This document shows positions 1 to 8,508 of a stretch of DNA of 64,000 nucleotides, piece after piece. Made by a program: the position numbers and the translations under genes. Source of the DNA: Janibacter sp. CX7 (GTDB taxonomy: Bacteria; Actinomycetota; Actinomycetes; Actinomycetales; Dermatophilaceae); NCBI RefSeq assembly GCF_024362365.1, contig NZ_CP101464.1, positions 248,001 through 312,000 on the forward strand, written 5' to 3'. Position 1 is the first letter of the stretch. Each line of letters begins with the position of its first letter. The notes beneath the pieces were generated by a model. The model had not been told where the DNA came from. It made no database searches and saw nothing but the letters and a program-made list of their open reading frames with translations.

Positions 1-1
1 C

Positions 2-553
2 CTGCCGACGCCCGACCTCGGCGACATCGCCGTCACCGTCGTCGCCGCGCCGGGGGACCGCAGCCTCGGCCACGCCCTGCAGCTGGCCGCCGACGCCGCG
101 AGCGGGCAGCTGCTGACGAAGATGGACGACGACGACCACTACGGGCCCGACCACCTGCTCGACCTGGCCATCGCGCGCCGGGTCTCCGGGGCGCCCGTCG
201 TCGGCAAGAGCAGCACCGTCGTGCACGTCGAGGCCCTCGACACCACCGTGCGCCGCGTCATCGGCACCCCCGAGTCGGCGGTGCACCGGGTGGCAGGCGG
301 CACGATCCTCGTCGGGGCCGACGAGCTGCGTGACCTCGGCGGCTGGGCCGACGTCCCCCGCGCCGTCGACAGCGCCCTCATGCGGGCGGCCACCGCCGCC
401 GGCGCGATGATCTACCGCCCCCACGACATCGGCTACGTCTACGTGCGGCACGCCGGCGACGGTCACACGTGGTCCGCCGACGCGGGGCACTTCCTCGCCA
501 ATGCCCGCGAGCAGTGGCTCGGGCTGCTGCGCCACCCCGACTTCGGGACCTGA
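2..553 (+). CDS. Glycosyltransferase family 2, C-terminal part (5' end outside window)
   Basis: The frame is open from the window edge to a TGA at 551-553, so only the last 183 residues are present. The segment LLTKMDDDDHYGPDHL carries the acidic D-x-D type metal and nucleotide-sugar site of GT-A fold transferases. The C-terminal pattern (TILVGADELRD, then a YVYVRHAGDGHTW motif) matches the C-terminal third of the protein encoded at 6172-8013, which has IAKMDDDNFYGPRYL and YNYVSVRGDDRHAHTW, so the two are paralogues. The likely role is cytoplasmic sugar transfer during cell-surface polysaccharide synthesis, in line with wecB and the acyltransferase downstream. Donor and acceptor cannot be told from the sequence. 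Confidence 0.85.
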   Translation: MPTPDLGDIAVTVVAAPGDRSLGHALQLAADAASGQLLTKMDDDDHYGPDHLLDLAIARRVSGAPVVGKSSTVVHVEALDTTVRRVIGTPESAVHRVAGGTILVGADELRDLGGWADVPRAVDSALMRAATAAGAMIYRPHDIGYVYVRHAGDGHTWSADAGHFLANAREQWLGLLRHPDFGT

Positions 554-664
554 GCGTAGGGGGGCGCGCCCCCCTTCGCCCGGCCACGGCGTGTGGATCA
601 TGGGCCGTCCACCGGCCCGTGACACACTGACTGGCTGTAATCCCCCCGAGAGCGAAGGGCTGAC

Positions 665-1765
665 ATGGCTCCCCTTGTTGTGCACGTCACCGGTGCGCGC
701 CCCAACTTCCCCAAGGCCGCCCCGGTCCTCGAGGCCCTGGCCGCCTACGACGTCGAGCAGCTGCTCGTGCACACGGGTCAGCACTACGACGACAAGATGT
801 CGGACGTCTTCTTCCGCCAGCTCGGCATCCCGAAGCCCGACGTCAACCTCGGTGTCGGCTCCGGCGCGCACGGCGCGCAGACGGCCAAGGTGATGATCGC
901 CCTCGAGGAGCTCTTCACCGAGCGCCGCCCCGACCTCGTCGTCGTCTACGGCGACGTCAACTCGACGGTCGCCGCGGCCCTCGTCGCGAGCAAGCTCGGC
1001 ATCACCTTCGCCCACGTCGAGGCGGGCCTGCGCTCCTTCGACATGACGATGCCGGAGGAGATCAACCGGCTCGTCACCGACAAGCTCTCGGACCTGCTCC
1101 TCACGACGAGCACCGACGCCATCGGCCACCTCGGCAACGAGGGCACCGACCCCGACAAGATCCACTTCGTCGGCAACCCGATGATCGACACCCTCCTGAA
1201 GAACAAGCCCCGCTTCGACGCCGACGCGGTGCGCCAGGAGGTCGGCATCGAGGGCGACTACATCGTCGCCACGCTCCACCGCCCGGGCAATGTCGACGAC
1301 CCGGAGGACGTCAAGGCGCTCGTCGCCGCGATGCACGCCGTCGCCGACCAGGCGCAGGTCGTCATCCCGCTGCACCCGCGCGGGCGCGCCCGCCTCGAGG
1401 AGGCCGGCTTCCTCGACCACCCGGGCATGCGCGTCATCGACCCGCTCGGCTACATCGAGTTCATGGGCCTGGTCCGCGGTGCGGCCGCGGTCGTCACCGA
1501 CTCCGGCGGCGTGCAGGAGGAGACGACGATCCTCGGTGTCCCGTGCCTCACCCTGCGCCCCAACACCGAGCGCCCGGTGACGATCACCCACGGCACCAAC
1601 CAGCTCGTCACCCGCGAGACCCTCTCCGAGCGGGTCTCCGAGGTCCTCGCGACCGGCCCGCTCCAGGAGTGGGACACCCCGCCGCTGTGGGACGGCCACG
1701 CCGGCGAGCGGATCGCCAAGGTCCTCGCCAGCTCGGTGGGGGCGACCCGACGGGGCGACGCGTGA
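665..1765 (+). CDS. wecB: UDP-N-acetylglucosamine 2-epimerase (non-hydrolysing)
   Basis: This cytoplasmic enzyme interconverts UDP-GlcNAc and UDP-ManNAc, supplying ManNAc for capsule or teichoic-type polymers. The 366-residue length is normal for the family. Visible signatures are TGARPNF at the N-terminus, HTGQHYD near residue 38, VVYGDVNSTVA near 93, HVEAGLRS near 118, PEEINR just after it, TLHRPGN near 205, and DSGGVQEE near 279, which binds the UDP part. The ATG at 665 follows a weak GAAGGG about 6 nt upstream. The stop overlaps the GTG of the acyltransferase gene (GTGA), so the two are probably translated together. Confidence 0.95.
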   Translation: MAPLVVHVTGARPNFPKAAPVLEALAAYDVEQLLVHTGQHYDDKMSDVFFRQLGIPKPDVNLGVGSGAHGAQTAKVMIALEELFTERRPDLVVVYGDVNSTVAAALVASKLGITFAHVEAGLRSFDMTMPEEINRLVTDKLSDLLLTTSTDAIGHLGNEGTDPDKIHFVGNPMIDTLLKNKPRFDADAVRQEVGIEGDYIVATLHRPGNVDDPEDVKALVAAMHAVADQAQVVIPLHPRGRARLEEAGFLDHPGMRVIDPLGYIEFMGLVRGAAAVVTDSGGVQEETTILGVPCLTLRPNTERPVTITHGTNQLVTRETLSERVSEVLATGPLQEWDTPPLWDGHAGERIAKVLASSVGATRRGDA

Positions 1766-3906
1766 CCGCTGGGACCGGGGACACCTCCCTGCAGTCGGAG
1801 GTCACCGAGGCAGAGGCCGGGGCCAAGGAGGCCGCGGCCGAGGCGCACCACGGGGCGAAGGGGAAGAAGAACCTCCGTGGCGACATCGAGGGCCTGCGGG
1901 CCGTCGCCGTCGGCACCGTCCTGATCTACCACGTCGGCATCCCCTTCCTGCCCGGCGGCTTCGTCGGCGTCGACATCTTCTTCGTCATCTCCGGCTTCCT
2001 CATCACCTCGCTGCTGCTGCGCGAGACGGTGAAGACCGGCACGATCTCGATCGCCGACTTCTACGCCCGCCGGGCCCGGCGGCTCCTGCCGGCCGCCTCG
2101 GTCGTGCTCATCGTCACGGCCCTGCTCGGCTGGGCGCTGCTGCCCGGACCGGACCGGCTCAACCTCGGCGCCGACGTCATCGCCGCGACCTTCTACGTCA
2201 TCAACTGGGCGTTGGCCCTGAGGTCGGTCGACTACCTCGCGGAGGACGCCGCACCCTCGGCGCTGCAGCACTACTGGTCGCTGTCGGTCGAGGAGCAGTT
2301 CTACGTCGTCTGGCCGCTCATCATCATCGTCGGCCTCATGGTGGCGCGCCGGACCCGGATGCGGCCCAAGCCGCTGCTCTTCGGCGTGCTCGCCGTCATC
2401 GCCGCGGCCTCGCTCGTCTACTCGGTGCTGCACACCAAGAGCGACCCGGCGACGGCCTACTTCTACACGACGACCCGGGTGTGGGAGCTCGCCATCGGCG
2501 CGCTCCTGGCCTTCCTCGTCCTGCGGCTGACGCGACTGCCCCGCCTGGCGGCCGAGCTGCTCGCGGGCGCCGGCCTGCTGCTCGTGCTGTGGTCGGCCTT
2601 CTTCCTCACCTCCAAGACCCCGTGGCCGAGCGCGTGGGCGCTCGCCCCGACGGTCGGCGCGGCGCTGATCATCGCGGCCGGCTGCGCCACCCAGGCCACC
2701 GCCACCGCGCGGCTGCTCAGCCTCAAGCCGATGGTGTGGATCGGCGGCATCTCCTATGCGATCTACCTGTGGCACTGGCCGCTCATCACGATCGCCAAGA
2801 CCGCCTGGCCCGACGTGCGCATCCGCCACCTCGTGCTCATCGGCATCGTCTCGGTCGTCCTCGCCTGGCTGACCAAGCACCTCGTCGAGGACCCGGTGCG
2901 CTTCCACCCCGGCCTGAGCGCCAAGGCATCGCGTGGCCTGCTCTTCGGCCTGGCATCGATGATCGTCACCGCGCTCGTCGGCACCGCCGTGTGGGCCACC
3001 GTCCCGAAGCTCGACGAGGACGCCAAGGTGCCCGGGGCGACCGCCCTGGTCGCCGACCCGTCGAGCGACGTGTGGAAGGTCCGCGAGGACGCGAGCAAGG
3101 TCTTCGCCAGCTCGGGCACGACGACGCCGGACCCGGCGGTCGCGCCCGAGGACGTGCCCCGCTACTACGACGACGACTGCCAGGTGCAGCCCGGCGACGC
3201 CGACGTCGACACCTCGTGCGTCTACGGCAAGACCGACGGCGACCAGACGATCGCCATGCTCGGCGACTCCAAGATGGGCCAGTGGTTCCCGGCCGTCGAG
3301 GCGATCGCCCACGACGAGGGCTGGCGCGTCGAGCTCTACCTCAAGTCCGCGTGCTCCTTCACCTACGACGGGGCCCGCAGCGACTGCGAGGAGTTCGGCC
3401 GCAATGCCAACAAGCACTTCGACGAGGAGGGCGCACCCGATGTCGCGCTCGTCTCCGGCGGTGCCGGCAGCTCGCCCGCCCTGCGCAAGGGCATGACCGA
3501 GGCCATCTCGGAGCTCAAGGCCAAGGGCACCAAGGTCGTCGTCCTCTCCGACAGCCCCCGCCCGGGCAAGGAGCAGGTCTACACCTGCGTCGAGGAGCAC
3601 CCCGACGACTTCTCCACGTGCGCCTTCCCGGCGGACGAGGACAACGGTCGCAAGGGCCGCGGCACCAAGGCGCTGCAGGAGTCGGCCACCGCCGCCGACG
3701 TCCCCTTCGTCGACCTCAACGAGTGGATCTGCCCGCCCGGCAAGGAGTGCCCGCCGGTCATCGGCGACTCGCTCGTCTACCGCCAGGGCAGCCACGTGAC
3801 GGCGACCTACATCCGCACCCTGACGCCCATGCTCTACCGGGCGCTGGCGGCGGAGGACCTCACGTCGAAGAACTCCGACGAGATCTCCGTCAAGGACATC
3901 CCCTAG
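1762..3906 (+). CDS. OafA/YrhL-type membrane acyltransferase with C-terminal SGNH domain
   Basis: A 714-residue membrane protein that probably O-acetylates a surface polysaccharide. After a charged cytoplasmic N-terminus of about 40 residues comes the acyltransferase-3 domain: RGDIEGLRAVAV, an early conserved His in LIYHVG, VDIFFVISGF, and about ten hydrophobic helices to about residue 400. SVEEQFY and LWHWPL are family motifs. The outer C-terminal part is an SGNH hydrolase-like domain with the GDS block (MLGDSKMGQW, about residue 500) and a terminal D-x-H-type block (DSLVYRQGSH, about 669-678). The GTG at 1762 overlaps the wecB stop. The fused architecture is like OatA and peptidoglycan or LPS O-acetylases; the acceptor is unknown. 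Confidence 0.9.
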   Translation: MTAGTGDTSLQSEVTEAEAGAKEAAAEAHHGAKGKKNLRGDIEGLRAVAVGTVLIYHVGIPFLPGGFVGVDIFFVISGFLITSLLLRETVKTGTISIADFYARRARRLLPAASVVLIVTALLGWALLPGPDRLNLGADVIAATFYVINWALALRSVDYLAEDAAPSALQHYWSLSVEEQFYVVWPLIIIVGLMVARRTRMRPKPLLFGVLAVIAAASLVYSVLHTKSDPATAYFYTTTRVWELAIGALLAFLVLRLTRLPRLAAELLAGAGLLLVLWSAFFLTSKTPWPSAWALAPTVGAALIIAAGCATQATATARLLSLKPMVWIGGISYAIYLWHWPLITIAKTAWPDVRIRHLVLIGIVSVVLAWLTKHLVEDPVRFHPGLSAKASRGLLFGLASMIVTALVGTAVWATVPKLDEDAKVPGATALVADPSSDVWKVREDASKVFASSGTTTPDPAVAPEDVPRYYDDDCQVQPGDADVDTSCVYGKTDGDQTIAMLGDSKMGQWFPAVEAIAHDEGWRVELYLKSACSFTYDGARSDCEEFGRNANKHFDEEGAPDVALVSGGAGSSPALRKGMTEAISELKAKGTKVVVLSDSPRPGKEQVYTCVEEHPDDFSTCAFPADEDNGRKGRGTKALQESATAADVPFVDLNEWICPPGKECPPVIGDSLVYRQGSHVTATYIRTLTPMLYRALAAEDLTSKNSDEISVKDIP

Positions 3907-3918
3907 CAGTACCAGCAC

Positions 3919-3960
3919 GACGAAGGGGGCGCTCACCGCGAGGTGAGCGCCCCCTTCGTC
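3919..3960. terminator. Bidirectional hairpin terminator
   Basis: A perfect 19-bp inverted repeat (3919-3937 and 3942-3960) encloses a GCGA tetraloop. It lies between the convergent acyltransferase gene (ending 3906) and the glycosyltransferase gene (ending 3974), so it can serve both. There is no U-tract, which is usual for high-GC actinobacterial terminators. Each arm carries the CGAAGGGG octamer that recurs over the window. Confidence 0.88.
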
Positions 3961-3973
3961 ATGGGCGCAGCGG

Positions 3974-6130
3974 TCAGCCGAGGAGGCGGTGGTAGGCCTC
4001 GTCGGCGATCTTGGTGACGTCGCTCCAGTCCCGCTCGGCGAGGACCCACTCGCGGGCCTGGCGGCCCATCCGCTCGCGCAGCTGCGGGTCGTCGAGATAG
4101 CGGGCGATCTGCCGGGCGAAGTCCTGCGAGCTGCCCTTCTCGAAGACCAGGCCGCGCTCGTCGGGCTTGACGATCTCGGTCAGCGCCGCGACGGAGCTCG
4201 AGATGCACGCCTTGCCCATGGCCATCGACTCGAAGGGCTTGATCGGGCTGATCAGCTCGCACACCGGCAGCGGCAGGCGCGGGAAGGGCGTGATCTGGAA
4301 GATCGACAGGTAGCGCGCGACCTCCTCGTGCGGCACGCGGCCGGTGAAGGTCACGACGTCGAGGACGTCGAGCTCGCGGGCCATCCGGTGGAGCTGACCC
4401 TCGAAGTGCCCGTCGCCGACGATGATGACGGCGAAGTCGTCGCGGGTCTTCTTCAGCTCCGCGGCGGCGAGCAGCAGCAGGTCGAGGCCCTCGTAGTCGA
4501 CGAGGCCGCCGGCGTAGCCGATGACCGTCTTGCCCCGCAGGCCGAGCTCGTCGATGAGCGCCTCGTCGGGCTGCCGGGGCTCGAACTGCGCCGTGTGGAC
4601 GCCGTTGGGCAGCACGGCGATCCGGTCCGCGGGGCCGCCGCGACGGATCATCTCCTCGCGCAGCGCCTCGGTGATGACGAAGGTGAGGTCGGCGTTCTGG
4701 ACGATGTGCAGCTCGAGCCCGGTCATGTAGCGGTAGGCGTCGGTGCGGCCGAACTCGGGATTGCGCGAGATCTTCATCAGGTCCTCGAGACCGCGCATCT
4801 CGTAGACGAAGGGGATGCCCAGCCGGCGAGCGGCACGCAGGCCGGCGAGGCCGTTGTTCTGGAAGCTGCTCGCGTGGATCAGGCCGGCGCGGTGGTCGCG
4901 GGCGACCTCCTCGAGGCGCTCGGCGAAGCGCTCGATGTAGCCGGCCATCGGGGTGGTCCGGTACTCGCGCTCGCCCGGCTCGAGCAGGCGGCGGTAGGTC
5001 ATCGTGTCGACGACGTCGAAGGGCTCGACCTCGCGCTTGTCGCCCTGGCCCCAGAAATCGTAGGGGAAGCCGAGGCGGGTCGCGGCGAGCATGTCCCAGC
5101 CCAGGCCCTGCAGGCCGGTGAGGATGCCGTGGCTGCGGGTCGCGTAGCCGCCGGAGCGGTGCGGGAGCGACTGGGCGAGCACGGAGAGCACGGCGCGCGG
5201 GTTGGGCTCGTAGGAGCGCTCCTGCGCCTCGTCGACGGGCCAGCCGGTGGCGCCGATGTGGATCTGGTCGGAGACCTGCGCGTGGGTCTCGCGCGCCTTC
5301 TTGTGACCGAGCTCGATGAGGCGGCCGGAGATGACCTGAGCGGTGTCGAGCCACCCGGCGCGCGCGGCCCGCTGGGCCAGCGAGTGCGAGGTCTTGTTGG
5401 GCACGACGGTGATCGTCTCGAGGTCGGCCTCGCGGTAGAGCTCGCGCAGCTCGTCCCAGCCCTTGAGCTTGCCGAGGGCGCGGGTCGCGGAGCGGAAGCC
5501 GGCCTTGCCGGTGCGCCCGACCTCGAGCGCGGTGGCCCGCTGGGCGTCCTCGTCGCCGGCGGCGCGGATCTGCGTCTCGGTGCGGATGAGGTCGAGGGAG
5601 TGGGTCGTGTGGTTGACCCGCCAGGTGTCGACGTTGGCGATGAAGGCCTCGGCCTGGGCGACGTCGCGCGAGGTGTACCAGCCGAGGAGGCGCTCGGCGT
5701 CCTTGGTCGTGCGGGGCGTCGTGCTCTCGGCGAGGTCGTTGACCCGCCGGAGCAGGTCCTTGTGGTTGGCCCGCGTGGCGACGGCCATGGCCAGGCCGAG
5801 GGCCTCGGCGTCGGGGTTGCGCTCCAGGGTGGCCCAGGCCTCCTGGACGGCCTCGTCGATCGCGCCGAGCGACATGTGCGACCACGCGCGCAGACCGTGG
5901 CCGGTCGCGCCGAGTGCCGACTCGGGCACCCGGGAGAGCAGTCGCAGTCCCTGGTCGAAGGCCCGGGCGTCGAGGATGAGCAGGCGCGCCTGGGCGAAGA
6001 TGGCGCGCTTGCCGACCGAGCCGCCCTGGTTGGGCAGGGTCGCCAGCGGGTCGAGGCGCACCCGGCGCACGACGGCGCGGGCGGCGCGCTTGCCCTGGGC
6101 GCGGGCGGCGTTCTTGTCGATGGGGGCCAA
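3974..6130 (-). CDS. Glycosyltransferase family 4 with long helical N-terminal region
   Basis: A 718-residue protein. The first 250-300 residues are rich in short alanine-rich helices resembling TPR-like repeats. The C-terminal half is a GT-B fold family-4 transferase: acceptor-side block HRAGLIHASSFQNNGLAGLR, a donor-side GYAGGLVDYEGLDLLL, and the E-x7-E type motif in PVCELISPIKPFESMAMGKA. It should act at the inner face of the membrane in polysaccharide assembly, with the glycosyltransferase upstream on the same strand (6172-8013) and 41 bp between them. The start in this frame is TTG at 6130, preceded by AAGGA; there is no nearby ATG or GTG. The sugar is not deducible. Confidence 0.85.
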   Translation of the reverse strand: MAPIDKNAARAQGKRAARAVVRRVRLDPLATLPNQGGSVGKRAIFAQARLLILDARAFDQGLRLLSRVPESALGATGHGLRAWSHMSLGAIDEAVQEAWATLERNPDAEALGLAMAVATRANHKDLLRRVNDLAESTTPRTTKDAERLLGWYTSRDVAQAEAFIANVDTWRVNHTTHSLDLIRTETQIRAAGDEDAQRATALEVGRTGKAGFRSATRALGKLKGWDELRELYREADLETITVVPNKTSHSLAQRAARAGWLDTAQVISGRLIELGHKKARETHAQVSDQIHIGATGWPVDEAQERSYEPNPRAVLSVLAQSLPHRSGGYATRSHGILTGLQGLGWDMLAATRLGFPYDFWGQGDKREVEPFDVVDTMTYRRLLEPGEREYRTTPMAGYIERFAERLEEVARDHRAGLIHASSFQNNGLAGLRAARRLGIPFVYEMRGLEDLMKISRNPEFGRTDAYRYMTGLELHIVQNADLTFVITEALREEMIRRGGPADRIAVLPNGVHTAQFEPRQPDEALIDELGLRGKTVIGYAGGLVDYEGLDLLLLAAAELKKTRDDFAVIIVGDGHFEGQLHRMARELDVLDVVTFTGRVPHEEVARYLSIFQITPFPRLPLPVCELISPIKPFESMAMGKACISSSVAALTEIVKPDERGLVFEKGSSQDFARQIARYLDDPQLRERMGRQAREWVLAERDWSDVTKIADEAYHRLLG

Positions 6131-6171
6131 TGGGGGTCCTTGTCGTCGTCGGGGCGTGCGGGACGCCGGGG

Positions 6172-8013
6172 TCAGAGGCTCACGTGGGTCGTGGGGTCAC
6201 CGTAGAAGAGCAGGCGACCGGTGGCGGTGAGGAAGGTCGAGTCGGTGACCGTCCACGTGTGGGCGTGCCGGTCGTCGCCGCGGACCGACACGTAGTTGTA
6301 GCGGTCGCCGGAGTAGACGCGCACGCCCTGCTCCATCGAGCGGTCGAGGATGTCGGAGTCGACGGCGCGCGGGATGTCGCTGAAGCGCACGTCGCGGGCC
6401 ACGTCGCCGGCGAAGAGCATCGAGCCGCCCTGGATGCGCCGCTCGTAGCGGTGCTCGGAGTCGGGGTAGCGCAGGACGACCGCGCCCGTGGAGCGCAGCC
6501 ACACGTAGTGCGCCCACTTCCCGACGATGCCGGCGTCGGTGTAGGAGAAGGCGGCGAGCAGGTCCGACAGGTAGCGCGGGCCGTAGAAGTTGTCGTCGTC
6601 CATCTTGGCGATGTACTGCCCGCCGGAGGCGTCGACGCCGAGGTTCATGCACGCACCGAGGGTGAGCGAGGCGTCGGCGTGGACGATCTGCAGCTCCTGC
6701 ACCCCGGCGGCGGTGGCGCGGCGGCGCAGCTCGTCGTCGTCGGTCTCGAGGCCGTGCAGGACGAGCACGAGCTCGACAGCGGGGTGGTCCTGCCGGCCGA
6801 GGTTGGCGAAGACGTTGTCGAGCTCGTGGGTGCGGTTGGTCGGCACGACGGCCGAGATCGTCGCGGGGGTGAGGGCGGGCACGTCCCGACCGGCGGCCGC
6901 GGCGATCGCGCGGGCCCGGTGGGCGCCGGTGTGGCCGGCGAGGACGGCGCGCTGCAGGCGCAGCCCCTCGCGGGCGACGAGCTCCTCCTGGTTGACCCGG
7001 GCCACGAGCTCGCTGCGCAGCGACTTGCCGTCCTCGACGCGGGGCACGAGGGCCTCGATCTCGGCGGGCAGGTCGGCGTGCTCGGTGGTGCCGACGACGG
7101 GCGTCTGCGCCATCGCCGCGTCGAGCGTCGTCCAGGCCGCGGCGGGCGAGGTCGCCGACAGGTCGAGCAGGACCCGGGCGTCCCCGACGGCGACGTCGTC
7201 ACCGGTCCGGTCGGTGAGCGCCGGGGGGAGGGTGACGAGCGAGGACTTGCCGGGGCGGCGGACGAGGCGGGTGTCCCCCTTCGCCATCGGCTTGAGCGCA
7301 TCGGCCACGAGACGAAGGGAGGAGTCGTCACCGAGGCGGGAGAGGCCGTCGACGACGGCGAGGACGCCGGAGCGGCGGGTGGTTGTCGCGTCCTCGCGCG
7401 CCGGGCCGAGGGCGCGGGGCTGGGCGGCCGGGGCCCAGTCGTGGACCTCGCGGCCGGTGGCGGCCAGGGCCTCGCGGGCGGTGGCCGAGGAGCTGCCGAC
7501 GGTGTCGACCTGCTCGGCCCACGCGCCGGGGAGGGTGTCGTCGGTGACCCACAGGGCGGTCGGGACGCCGGCCTCGCGCGCGGCGGTGAGCACCTCGGTC
7601 AGCGCGCTGCCGTCGCCCCAGCCGGGGACGGTGCCGTCGACGCCCTCGAGGAGGACGAGGTCGGCGCCCTCGAGGGCCGGCTGCCAGCTGCGGCGGTCGA
7701 GCTGACGCTGCTGCCACTCCGGCGCGAGCAGGGCGCTCAGGCGCGGCCCGGCGGCGACGGCGACGGTGAGGTCGAGGGCGGGGACCGGGGAGTGGACGGC
7801 CGTGACGGTCCGCTCGGGCGCCAGCGGCTCGGCGGGAGCGGGCGCCGTGGCGGTCGGGGCGGCCGGCTCGGGAGTCGGCTCGGAGGTCGGCTCCTGGGGC
7901 GCGTCGGCGGGCTCGGCCGGGGCAGCCGGGGCGGGCTGCAGCTCGGTCACCGCGGCGCGGGCTGCCCGTCGCAGCCGGTGGGTGAAGGCAGGGGTCTTCG
8001 ACGGTCGGCTCAC
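6172..8013 (-). CDS. Glycosyltransferase family 2, multidomain
   Basis: A 613-residue protein starting at GTG 8013. Residues about 25-70 form a Pro/Ala/Glu-rich linker. A poorly defined middle region follows (about 70-370), with a helical segment before the catalytic part. The C-terminal GT2 domain begins at VVPTNRTHELDNVF and has GACMNLGVDASGG and the metal-site block AKMDDDNFYGP. It ends with a region shared with the partial gene at 2-553. It probably works with the GT4 enzyme encoded just downstream on surface polysaccharide. The low-complexity linker may be a flexible tether. Substrate unknown. Confidence 0.85.
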   Translation of the reverse strand: MSRPSKTPAFTHRLRRAARAAVTELQPAPAAPAEPADAPQEPTSEPTPEPAAPTATAPAPAEPLAPERTVTAVHSPVPALDLTVAVAAGPRLSALLAPEWQQRQLDRRSWQPALEGADLVLLEGVDGTVPGWGDGSALTEVLTAAREAGVPTALWVTDDTLPGAWAEQVDTVGSSSATAREALAATGREVHDWAPAAQPRALGPAREDATTTRRSGVLAVVDGLSRLGDDSSLRLVADALKPMAKGDTRLVRRPGKSSLVTLPPALTDRTGDDVAVGDARVLLDLSATSPAAAWTTLDAAMAQTPVVGTTEHADLPAEIEALVPRVEDGKSLRSELVARVNQEELVAREGLRLQRAVLAGHTGAHRARAIAAAAGRDVPALTPATISAVVPTNRTHELDNVFANLGRQDHPAVELVLVLHGLETDDDELRRRATAAGVQELQIVHADASLTLGACMNLGVDASGGQYIAKMDDDNFYGPRYLSDLLAAFSYTDAGIVGKWAHYVWLRSTGAVVLRYPDSEHRYERRIQGGSMLFAGDVARDVRFSDIPRAVDSDILDRSMEQGVRVYSGDRYNYVSVRGDDRHAHTWTVTDSTFLTATGRLLFYGDPTTHVSL

Positions 8014-8047
8014 GAGCGGTCAGTCTTCCATGTCGGTACCGGGAACG

Positions 8048-8082
8048 CCGAAGGGCGCCACCGTGTCGGTGGCGCCCTTCGG
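8048..8082 (-). terminator. Hairpin terminator after the tRNA cluster
   Basis: A perfect 15-bp inverted repeat (8048-8062 and 8068-8082) with a 5-nt loop follows the tRNA-Phe gene, 9 nt beyond its encoded CCA. It should end transcription of the leftward tRNA-Glu-Asp-Phe unit before the glycosyltransferase gene. Confidence 0.8.
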
Positions 8083-8091
8083 ACGAGGCTC

Positions 8092-8168
8092 TGGTGGCCA
8101 GGGGCGGGGTCGAACCGCCGACCTTCCGATTTTCAGTCGGACGCTCGTACCAACTGAGCTACCTGGCC
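8092..8168 (-). tRNA. tRNA-Phe(GAA), CCA encoded
   Basis: The minus strand folds as a cloverleaf with acceptor GGCCAGG/CCTGGCC, a TAGCTCAGTTGGTA D arm, anticodon loop CTGAAAA (anticodon GAA), and GGTTCGACC in the T arm. The discriminator A is followed by a genomic CCA, unlike the other three tRNAs in this window. Confidence 0.97.
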
Positions 8169-8194
8169 GAGCCGGTCCGAACCGGACCAGCGAG

Positions 8195-8268
8195 CGACCC
8201 TGACGGGACTCGAACCCGCGACCTCCGCCGTGACAGGGCGGCGCGCTAACCAACTGCGCTACAGGGCC
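8195..8268 (-). tRNA. tRNA-Asp(GTC)
   Basis: Minus-strand cloverleaf with acceptor GGCCCTG pairing CAGGGTC (one G-U), D arm GCGCAGTTGGTTAGC, anticodon loop CTGTCAC (anticodon GTC) and T arm GGGTTCGAGTCCC. No CCA is encoded. It lies 26 nt upstream of tRNA-Phe in the same orientation. Confidence 0.97.
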
Positions 8269-8310
8269 TTGGTGTGCAAGGCACGTGCACGATACATCTG
8301 TGCGTGACTC

Positions 8311-8332
8311 CGCAAAACCCTAGGGTCTTGCG
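8311..8332. repeat. Single copy of the AAACCCTAGGG palindrome (one mismatch)
   Basis: The arms 8311-8321 and 8322-8332 are CGCAAAACCCT and AGGGTCTTGCG, a 22-bp palindrome with one mismatch. It sits between tRNA-Glu and tRNA-Asp. The same core occurs at 39369-39466 and 54227-54292. Confidence 0.8.
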
Positions 8333-8338
8333 AGGTTG

Positions 8339-8411
8339 TATCCCCAACGGGATTCGAACCCGTGCTACCGCCGTGAAAGGGCGGGGTCCTAGGCCGCTAG
8401 ACGATGGGGAC
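8339..8411 (-). tRNA. tRNA-Glu(TTC)
   Basis: Minus-strand cloverleaf with acceptor GTCCCCA pairing TGGGGAT, D arm TCGTCTAGCGGCCTAGGA, anticodon loop CTTTCAC (anticodon TTC) and T arm GGGTTCGAATCCC. No CCA is encoded. It is the first tRNA of the leftward Glu-Asp-Phe group. Confidence 0.97.
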
Positions 8412-8508
8412 CCGTCTCCGAAGACCCCTCGCTACGCAGCAGGCAGCACCCGAATCCGTCGAGGACTCGGAAAGCATACGCAGACACATCCCGGATCGCC
8501 AAAACGAG

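Noticed and set aside
1450-3936. Very long minus-strand frame (828 codons) opposite wecB and the acyltransferase gene
   Set aside because: It is low in hydrophobic residues and dominated by Arg/Gly/Asp/Val, typical of antisense frames in GC-rich DNA; the plus-strand genes have clear domains.
6130-8157. Plus-strand frame of 675 codons over the family-2 glycosyltransferase gene
   Set aside because: Compositional shadow: Gly/Asp/Val/Arg-rich, no domain, and it runs into tRNA-Phe.
8092-8411. tRNA cluster as an integration site of a mobile element
   Set aside because: No integrase, no direct repeat of a tRNA end, and flanking genes look native.
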